37,708 bases of DNA, taken from NCBI GenBank assembly GCA_017472365.1, contig JAFUQN010000107.1, forward strand, positions 1 through 37,708, written 5' to 3'. This document shows positions 33,661-37,708 of the stretch, piece after piece. The notes beneath the pieces are model-generated. The model made no database searches. It was not told the DNA's origin and worked only from the letters and a program-made list of their open reading frames with translations. The number at the start of each line of letters is the position of its first letter. Position 1 is the stretch's first letter. The DNA comes from Bacillota bacterium. Lineage in GTDB: Bacteria; Bacillota; Clostridia; Peptostreptococcales; Anaerovoracaceae. The position numbers and the translations under genes are program-made.

Positions 33661-34674
33661 ATGTCAATGGATATTATAATCAAAAGAGCTATACTTCATA
33701 TTTTAGACTTCCAGTCCAATATGACTGTGATTTCCAACCAGTGGCTGGATTTATCCGATCCGTCTATGCTGGACTTCGTGGTAAAACATGTGGAAAACTC
33801 CATGAAAGATTCCGGGCGCCATCGCGGTGAATTCCAGCAGAACAGCCGTTTTTCCCAAATGGTGCACCAATATCTGAACAATGAGCTGGACTTGATCAGC
33901 CTGTCTTCCACCGCGGCAACCATGCTGCACGACGAAATCATACAGTCAGATTCTCTGGATTCTGTCGATATTATGATGGTGGAATTCCAGCGTTCGGAAG
34001 AGCAGTACCTGGGTCTTCTCTGTTTTAACAATAAAATGGGGTATACCCATCAGGTTTATTCTGGGGAAGACGGTGTTAGAAACGAAATTATGCGCCACTA
34101 TTCAATTTTACCGAATACGTCACAGAAACTCGGATCGTTTGCATTTATTAAACTGTCTGGTCTGAAAGTATCTTTTGTCGATAAAAAGCGAATGATCAAT
34201 GGCGAACAGATATTCGCACTTCCGGAAAAGGTCCTTCAGTGTACATGGGAGCGATCATCCCGAGAAACGGTAAAGATGGTCAACAAAATTGCAACAAAGG
34301 TGGCGGAAGAACATGGATCCAACAGCACTGTGGCCGTATCCCGTGCAAAGTCCTATATCGCTGAAAATGCAGAAACATCTGATTTGTTATCTCCCATGGA
34401 CATGGGCAGGGAAGTGTTCGCTGAATCCTCTGTTATGCAGAATGAATTCCGCGTCCAGCTTCAGGAAGCCGGCTTAGATAAACCACTTCCGGTGGATCGT
34501 CCTTACGCGCAGAAAACCGGACGAAGCCACAAAATCAAGACCGATACCGGAATCGAGATTACGATTCCAGTGGATTACTTTGATAATGAACGTTATGTTG
34601 AGTTTATCAACAATCCGGACGGTACGTTGTCCATTGCATTAAAAAACATTGCGAAAATCACAAATCGTCAATAA
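33661..34674 (+). CDS. Nucleoid-associated protein, NdpA (YejK) family
   Basis: Resembles the 37-kDa nucleoid-associated protein family (NdpA/YejK), 337 residues. Typical features are the N-terminal IIIKRAILHILDF, the ending DYFDNERYVEFINNPDGTLSIALKNI, and an internal helical stretch with ETVKMVNKIATKVAEEH. There are no signal or membrane segments. The family is best studied in Gammaproteobacteria, where the protein is a nucleoid component of unclear function, but Bacillota homologues are common. ATG 33661 is the first after the TVP38 stop, with GAAAGAG upstream; ATG 33667 would also fit. Assignment is by recalled motifs and has moderate certainty. Confidence 0.75.
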   Translation: MSMDIIIKRAILHILDFQSNMTVISNQWLDLSDPSMLDFVVKHVENSMKDSGRHRGEFQQNSRFSQMVHQYLNNELDLISLSSTAATMLHDEIIQSDSLDSVDIMMVEFQRSEEQYLGLLCFNNKMGYTHQVYSGEDGVRNEIMRHYSILPNTSQKLGSFAFIKLSGLKVSFVDKKRMINGEQIFALPEKVLQCTWERSSRETVKMVNKIATKVAEEHGSNSTVAVSRAKSYIAENAETSDLLSPMDMGREVFAESSVMQNEFRVQLQEAGLDKPLPVDRPYAQKTGRSHKIKTDTGIEITIPVDYFDNERYVEFINNPDGTLSIALKNIAKITNRQ

Positions 34675-34720
34675 TTTCAGTGATAAGCAGGATTAATTAC
34701 ATATTTATATAGGTTTTACA

Positions 34721-35416
34721 ATGAATATTACACACTATTATGAGGAACGTGGCCAGGAATTCGTACATTCCCGTCCTCTGATCCTTTTACACGGCAACGG
34801 CGAAGATTCGAGCTATTTTAAACATCAGCTGGATTACTTTGGAAATAACCGCAGGGTGATTGCCATTGATACCCGTGGACACGGGAAGACGCCGCGCGGC
34901 GAACAACCGTTTACCATCCGCCAGTTCTCTGAAGATCTGCTGCGATTTCTGAATCATCATGAATTAAATCAAATCGATCTTCTCGGTTTTTCCGATGGCG
35001 GTAATATCGCTCTGATTTTTACAATGAACCATCCGGAGCGTGTACACCGTCTGATTCTGAACGGCGCAAATCTTTTTGGCAGCGGTGTGAAATCCAGATA
35101 TCAGCTGCCAATCATCGCTGGTTATAAAGTAGCAAACCGTTTCGCGAAAAAAGACCCGAAAGCGTTGAAAAATGCAGAAATGCTGGGCCTTATGGTCAAC
35201 GACCCCCACATTGATCCAAGAGACCTGAAAAGGGTAGCCGTTAAAACGCTTTTAATCACAGGAACAAAAGATATGATCAAAGACAGCCATACAGAACTGA
35301 TACGAAACAGTTTACCCAATGCGCACTGGGTTCGACTGGACGGAGATCATTTCATTGCAAACAAAGAGCACGAAGAGTTCAACTGTGTTGCAGAAATCTT
35401 CCTGGACGAAAACTAA
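34721..35416 (+). CDS. Alpha/beta hydrolase
   Basis: Small alpha/beta-fold hydrolase, 231 residues, predicted cytoplasmic. It shows the oxyanion-hole LLHGNGEDSSYF near residues 22-35, the nucleophile elbow G-F-S91-D-G, the acid D184 (TGTKDMI) and the catalytic H210 (DGDHFI), a complete triad. GFSDGG is common in esterases and MhpC-like enzymes; the substrate cannot be predicted. ATG 34721 has a poor ribosome site (ATAGGT). It lies 46 bases after the NdpA-like gene with no terminator between, and is followed by a terminator-like repeat that runs into the yneA control region. Confidence 0.88.
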   Translation: MNITHYYEERGQEFVHSRPLILLHGNGEDSSYFKHQLDYFGNNRRVIAIDTRGHGKTPRGEQPFTIRQFSEDLLRFLNHHELNQIDLLGFSDGGNIALIFTMNHPERVHRLILNGANLFGSGVKSRYQLPIIAGYKVANRFAKKDPKALKNAEMLGLMVNDPHIDPRDLKRVAVKTLLITGTKDMIKDSHTELIRNSLPNAHWVRLDGDHFIANKEHEEFNCVAEIFLDEN

Positions 35417-35433
35417 TAATCCCAAAATGAGAG

Positions 35434-35487
35434 TAAAACGTTTGAATTTCGGCAATTACGTCGAAAGAACAAACGTTTTATTTTTAT
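35434..35487 (+). terminator. Terminator-like hairpin after the hydrolase gene
   Basis: Perfect 11-bp inverted repeat TAAAACGTTTG (35434-35444)/CAAACGTTTTA (35470-35480), with a nested TTTCG/CGAAA stem (35447-35451, 35462-35466), followed by TTTTT. The right arm overlaps the first LexA-like box. Confidence 0.7.
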
Positions 35488-35568
35488 GCGAACAAATGTT
35501 TATTTTTACTTTACAACGAACATATATTCTGTTATTATAAAGATACAAAGAAAACGAACATACGTTCA
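35467..35568 (+). promoter_or_regulatory. LexA boxes (SOS operator cluster) upstream of yneA
   Basis: Sequences matching CGAAC-N4-GTTYG are at 35489-35502 (CGAACAAATGTTTA), 35517-35530 (CGAACATATATTCT, one core change) and 35555-35568 (CGAACATACGTTCA, perfect GAAC-N4-GTTC). A weaker one at 35467-35478 (GAACAAACGTTT) overlaps the terminator. Box 35517 lies between -35 and -10, and box 35555 just after the predicted start. Confidence 0.85.
35510..35538 (+). promoter_or_regulatory. LexA-controlled promoter of yneA
   Basis: TTTACA (35510-35515), 17 bp, TATTAT (35533-35538). The spacer is almost filled by a LexA box, the expected place for repression by blocking RNA polymerase. Predicted start is about 35545. 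Confidence 0.72.
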
Positions 35569-35585
35569 AATAGGAGGGGACAATC

Positions 35586-35897
35586 ATGACATACAATGGT
35601 AAGAAATATCGTATTAAGAATAGATTCCGTTTTATCACTTTTGCTGCGCTGATGATCGTATTTATCGTCTTTGCTGTCAGCACGGTATCTGGTTTTAACG
35701 AAGCCGACAGTTTATCTACGCCGTCCCACATAATCGTAAAAATTCAGCCCGGAGATACTCTTTGGGACATTGCAAAGGCTTACGGTCCCGATGACGTTGA
35801 TATTCGTCGAATCGTTTATGAAATCTGTGAGTTTAATGATGTGACCGCTAGTTCGATCTATCCCGGTCAGATAATCGCAGTTCCGGAATATTTTTAA
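35586..35897 (+). CDS. yneA: YneA-like SOS cell-division suppressor (TM + LysM)
   Basis: Small 103-residue membrane-anchored LysM protein. A basic N-terminus and one transmembrane helix (about 16-37, FITFAALMIVFIVFAVSTV) precede a LysM domain (about 48-100, VKIQPGDTLWDIAKAYG ... IYPGQIIAVP). Size, layout and the LexA-box promoter match YneA of B. subtilis (about 105 residues), which delays division during DNA damage and is turned over by proteolysis. ATG 35586 follows AGGAGGGG. In Bacillus and many relatives yneA is divergent from lexA; no lexA is beside it here. Its own terminator follows. Confidence 0.85.
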   Translation: MTYNGKKYRIKNRFRFITFAALMIVFIVFAVSTVSGFNEADSLSTPSHIIVKIQPGDTLWDIAKAYGPDDVDIRRIVYEICEFNDVTASSIYPGQIIAVPEYF

Positions 35898-35940
35898 TCT
35901 AGTGTAATCTCATATTTTTAAAAATACCCACAAGGAGACA

Positions 35941-35985
35941 GCTGGCCTGACTTTCCACATCATTTACAGTCAGGTCAGCCGTTTT
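35941..35985 (+). terminator. Terminator after yneA
   Basis: 12-bp stem with one G-U pair (GCTGGCCTGACT 35941-35952 with AGTCAGGTCAGC 35968-35979), a 15-base loop and a GTTTT tail. Confidence 0.7.
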
Positions 35986-36280
35986 CCTCCCAATAAATCA
36001 TATAATCATCCTAATTTCCAGCCAAAATAAAAAAACAGCGATTTTACGCATTTTTTCAAAGGTATCATTTATCGACCACATCAAAAAAAGTCGCTTAAAT
36101 CGAAAAATAGAGCCTCGATGTTTAGAAACGTTGAAATTTCAATGGTTACAGGGTTTGCGACTTATATAATACGATAAAAGAGAGTATTTTGCACAAATAA
36201 AGACCATTTTATGATCATCGAAACCGTTTGAACCAAGAGAGGAACTCGAAAACTACATATTATTAAGATCAACTGACAGA

Positions 36281-36314
36281 TCAATTTGATTTGGAATTCA
36301 ATTTGATTTGAAAT
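36281..36314 (+). repeat. 17-bp tandem duplication
   Basis: Two adjacent 17-base copies, TCAATTTGATTTGGAAT and TCAATTTGATTTGAAAT, differ at one base. They lie in non-coding DNA. Confidence 0.8.
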
Positions 36315-36466
36315 CAGAAACGAAAGCTGATGGCAAGCCATCGCAGATTTAGAAATATATAAAATATAAAAAGTCACATGAATAAACTGAACCATAATAT
36401 TGCAAAGAAACCGCAGCGCAGAATGTAAGAATCATGCAGCAGCGGTTGTTTTATTTGAGGAAGAAA

Positions 36467-36502
36467 TAACTATTCCCAAAACTATGATTTTAGGAATAGT
36501 TA
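36467..36502. repeat. 10-bp inverted repeat (hairpin)
   Basis: TAACTATTCC (36467-36476) and GGAATAGTTA (36493-36502) are exact inverted copies; the stem can extend inward by four A-T pairs (CAAAA/TTTTA region). It lies in the convergent gap between + and - strand units and could act as a terminator either way, though T-tracts are weak. Confidence 0.55.
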
Positions 36503-36542
36503 CAACTTTTCAAATCCTATCCCCTACAGTCGAACTATCACA

Positions 36543-36577
36543 TAAAAACACACACTGACATCGCTGCCGTGTGTGTC
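36543..36577 (-). terminator. Terminator of the - strand HTH/membrane-protein unit
   Basis: Read on the - strand, ACACACAC pairs with GTGTGTGT (+ strand 36548-36555 with 36569-36576) and is followed by TTTTT. It lies just past the stop of the - strand hypothetical gene. Confidence 0.75.
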
Positions 36578-36582
36578 TGATT

Positions 36583-37059
36583 TTATTCAACAATATAATT
36601 TTCATCATACATTATGTTATAAACATCTGATGTTACAATTGCGTCGTTAAAGTTCAACTGAAAATACACGTGTGCCATATATCTTTCTTTTAATATATCT
36701 CCATCAATTAATTCCGCATAATCCGAGTCTAAAACGGATTTTGTCAGCAACAATTCAGTCTCACTTAATGTATCAGTTCCTGTTGGAGTAGCAAACACTT
36801 GAATTTGATCCGGTGTTCCCCCCTCCCATTGAATTAATATACTTTCGATATTAGCAGAGTTGTACCACAAAACATCCTCCAAAACAATCTCCTGGTTATC
36901 ATCATAAAATTCAATACTAAGAATTTCAGGTTTTAGTTTCGGTGACTCTAAATATCTAGATCCAAACAAAAATAGAAATATTACAAAAGCGGTAATCCAA
37001 CCTAAATAGTTTAATAATTTATTTCGTTGACTATCAATTTTTTCGGTTTTATTTTCCAA
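36583..37059 (-). CDS. Hypothetical membrane-anchored protein (likely C-terminal part of an HTH-TM protein)
   Basis: Not a family I can name. From TTG at 37059 it gives 158 residues: a charged start (ENKTEKIDSQRNK), one transmembrane helix (about 16-33, LGWITAFVIFLFLFG) and an extracytoplasmic acidic domain of about 120 residues with beta-like alternation (EILSIEFYDD, AHVYFQLNF). No good ribosome site precedes the TTG, and the frame overlaps the upstream HTH gene by 49 bases. Joining the two through a -1 shift near the TTTT of 37059-37065 would give an HTH-linker-TM-sensor protein of about 230 residues, a layout known for membrane-bound XRE proteins. I infer a frameshifted or recoded single gene, but two overlapping genes are possible. 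The DNA is more AT-rich than the rest of the window. Confidence 0.55.
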   Translation of the reverse strand: MENKTEKIDSQRNKLLNYLGWITAFVIFLFLFGSRYLESPKLKPEILSIEFYDDNQEIVLEDVLWYNSANIESILIQWEGGTPDQIQVFATPTGTDTLSETELLLTKSVLDSDYAELIDGDILKERYMAHVYFQLNFNDAIVTSDVYNIMYDENYIVE

Positions 37060-37235
37060 AATATACTTATATCAAGGACTTTTTCCAACATATCCTTATG
37101 TATCCCTTGTGGAACAGAGCTATCATTTTCCCATTTCGAAACTGTTTGTCGACTTACCTGTAATTGATTTGCCAGATCTTCCTGTGATAAACGTTTTAAT
37201 TCTCTCGCTTGTCGAATTTGTTCCCCCAATGTCAT
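37011..37235 (-). CDS. XRE-family HTH regulator (possibly the N-terminus of a frameshifted protein)
   Basis: Small DNA-binding protein, 74 residues. The HTH_3 domain fills residues 1-57: TLGEQIRQARELKRLSQEDL, then LQVSRQTVSKWENDSSVPQG with the recognition helix SRQTVSKWE. The tail after residue 58 (FWKIKPKKLIVNEINY) is Lys/Ile-rich and looks like out-of-frame sequence. ATG 37235 is chosen for the AAAGGAGG directly upstream on the - strand; the ATG at 37262 would precede that site. A 14-bp palindrome lies in its presumed promoter, suggesting autoregulation. The following frame (36583-37059) encodes a TM protein that may be its missing part. Confidence 0.8.
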   Translation of the reverse strand: MTLGEQIRQARELKRLSQEDLANQLQVSRQTVSKWENDSSVPQGIHKDMLEKVLDISIFWKIKPKKLIVNEINY

Positions 37236-37279
37236 ATTGTGTTCCTCCTTTGTGAAAAGCATGAGTGGATGATAGTTAA

Positions 37280-37302
37280 ATTATAATCGCAACTGCAGTT
37301 GC
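37280..37302 (-). promoter_or_regulatory. Presumed promoter and palindromic operator of the HTH gene
   Basis: On the - strand a TATAAT (37280-37285) is preceded by the perfect 14-bp palindrome GCAACTGCAGTTGC (37289-37302) in the spacer, with a poor -35 (TGGAAT). Half-site copies of AGTTG follow at about 37312 and 37329. The position suits an autoregulatory operator. Confidence 0.6.
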
Positions 37303-37337
37303 ATTCCACCAAGTTGTGTCAACGAATCAGTTGCATC

Positions 37338-37375
37338 AAAAAAGCCATAAATTAAACGTAGTAATTTATGGCTTT
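37338..37375 (-). terminator. Terminator of the EamA-family gene
   Basis: Perfect 14-bp stem AAAGCCATAAATTA (37341-37354)/TAATTTATGGCTTT (37362-37375) with a 7-base loop; on the - strand it is followed by a run of six T. It lies 30 bases past the stop at 37406. Confidence 0.85.
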
Positions 37376-37405
37376 CATAAAGTATTCGTCTATAAAACAT
37401 CTTCT

Positions 37406-37708
37406 CTATTTTGCGACTAACACTAGTCCAAACAGGATCACAAAAATACCGGCGATTTGTTTTACAGTCAAAACTTCTTTATATACAATCAGTCCTACCA
37501 ATAACAATACACAAGCTAACGTACTGCTGGCGATCAGATTTCCCACGCTGATTTTCCATCCGGATCGGTACAGACACACGAATCCAAATTCCAGAAATAC
37601 GATGCTTAGTCCCAGAGCCCAGGCGGTCCAGTTTGTCTTCCCAAATTCAGCCAGGAGATTTTTCTGATCACTGGTCAAGAAATACATTAAAACTGAAAAT
37701 GCAGCAGC
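37406..37708 (-). CDS. EamA/DMT-family transporter, C-terminal part (5' end outside window)
   Basis: Membrane protein of the drug/metabolite transporter superfamily; substrate unknown. The frame stays open to the window edge (seven more codons before the ATG at 37687), so the start lies beyond 37708. The roughly 100 visible residues contain three hydrophobic helices (WALGLSIVFLEFGFVCLY, LIASSTLACVLLLVGLIVY, IAGIFVILFGLVLVA) and the EamA-like YKEVLTVKQIAGIFVILFG ending. It could be a 10-helix transporter or one of the small four-helix forms. The + strand frame over it is a shadow. Confidence 0.75.
   Translation of the reverse strand, partial: AAAFSVLMYFLTSDQKNLLAEFGKTNWTAWALGLSIVFLEFGFVCLYRSGWKISVGNLIASSTLACVLLLVGLIVYKEVLTVKQIAGIFVILFGLVLVAK

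Larger units (their letters stand above)
35986..36542 (+). other. AT-rich non-coding stretch with palindromes and a tandem repeat
   Basis: No convincing gene between the yneA terminator and the - strand hypothetical gene. It holds a 12-bp palindrome TTGAAATTTCAA (36131-36142), a TATAAT (36165-36170) with no good -35, and a 17-bp tandem duplication with one difference (36281-36297 and 36298-36314). A weak terminator-like stem AACCGC/GCGGTT with TTGTTTTATTT (36409-36455) and a 10-bp inverted repeat (36467-36476/36493-36502) follow. It could encode a small RNA on the + strand (about 36177-36450), but nothing matches an RNA family I know. Confidence 0.4.

Noticed and set aside
36281-36314. CRISPR-like repeats
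   Set aside because: Only two directly abutting copies with no spacer.
36162-36395. 77-residue - strand open frame in the AT-rich gap
   Set aside because: No Shine-Dalgarno, hydrophobic low-complexity translation typical of AT-rich non-coding DNA.
37317-37322. TTGACA on the - strand as -35 for the HTH gene
   Set aside because: It lies 31 bp from the TATAAT, far beyond the usable spacing, and nothing -10-like is 17 bp away.

Overview
The window looks like chromosome from an endospore-forming member of the Bacillota, most likely a Clostridia lineage. The evidence is a complete spoIIIAA-AH operon, strong AGGAGG-type ribosome-binding sites, Firmicutes-type LexA boxes (GAAC-N4-GTTC), RNase J, and gene orders partly shared with Bacillus subtilis (pepP-efp, spoIIIA-yqhY-nusB-xseA-xseB-ispA-dxs-tlyA, mltG-trmR-trhP). 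Genus cannot be decided from sequence alone. Nearly everything is on the + strand and densely packed, with many 4-14 base gene overlaps. There are no rRNA or tRNA genes, CRISPR arrays or insertion sequences that I can see.

Layout. 1-5245: 3' part of leuS, then rnjA (RNase J), a ylbF-family gene and a pepP-type aminopeptidase; a promoter inside the end of pepP drives efp (5304-5870). 5964-8989: mltG, a trmR-like tRNA methyltransferase and a trhP-like U32 protein, the latter two forming a wobble-uridine (ho5U to mo5U) pair. 9097-13177: a CNNM/CorC-type membrane protein, then a DUF1015 gene and glyA. 13247-17885: the eight-gene spoIIIA operon, encoding the mother-cell half of the forespore feeding channel. 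17943-24822: yqhY, nusB, a TsaD paralogue, xseA, xseB, ispA, dxs and tlyA. 24835-31541: mutS, mutL, miaA and a tyrosine recombinase as one overlapping run. 31568-35416: a PLP enzyme of the methionine gamma-lyase/YnbB family, a TVP38/TMEM64 membrane protein, an NdpA-like nucleoid protein and an alpha/beta hydrolase. 35586-35897: a LexA-controlled yneA-like division inhibitor. The last 1.8 kb is AT-rich, gene-poor and on the - strand: a small HTH regulator, a membrane-anchored protein in a shifted frame, and the end of an EamA transporter.

The points most worth a second look are these. mutL is cut in two by one in-frame TGA in the linker between its ATPase and endonuclease halves. The glyA terminator, a candidate sigma-E promoter and the spoIIIAA Shine-Dalgarno are nested in one hairpin, which suggests a built-in switch between read-through RNA and sporulation RNA. 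The yneA control region carries up to four LexA boxes with no lexA beside it. The HTH/membrane-protein pair looks like one gene split by a frameshift. A catalytic-looking TsaD paralogue sits where folD lies in B. subtilis. I see no clearly new multi-gene defence or mobile system; most of the window is housekeeping and sporulation DNA.
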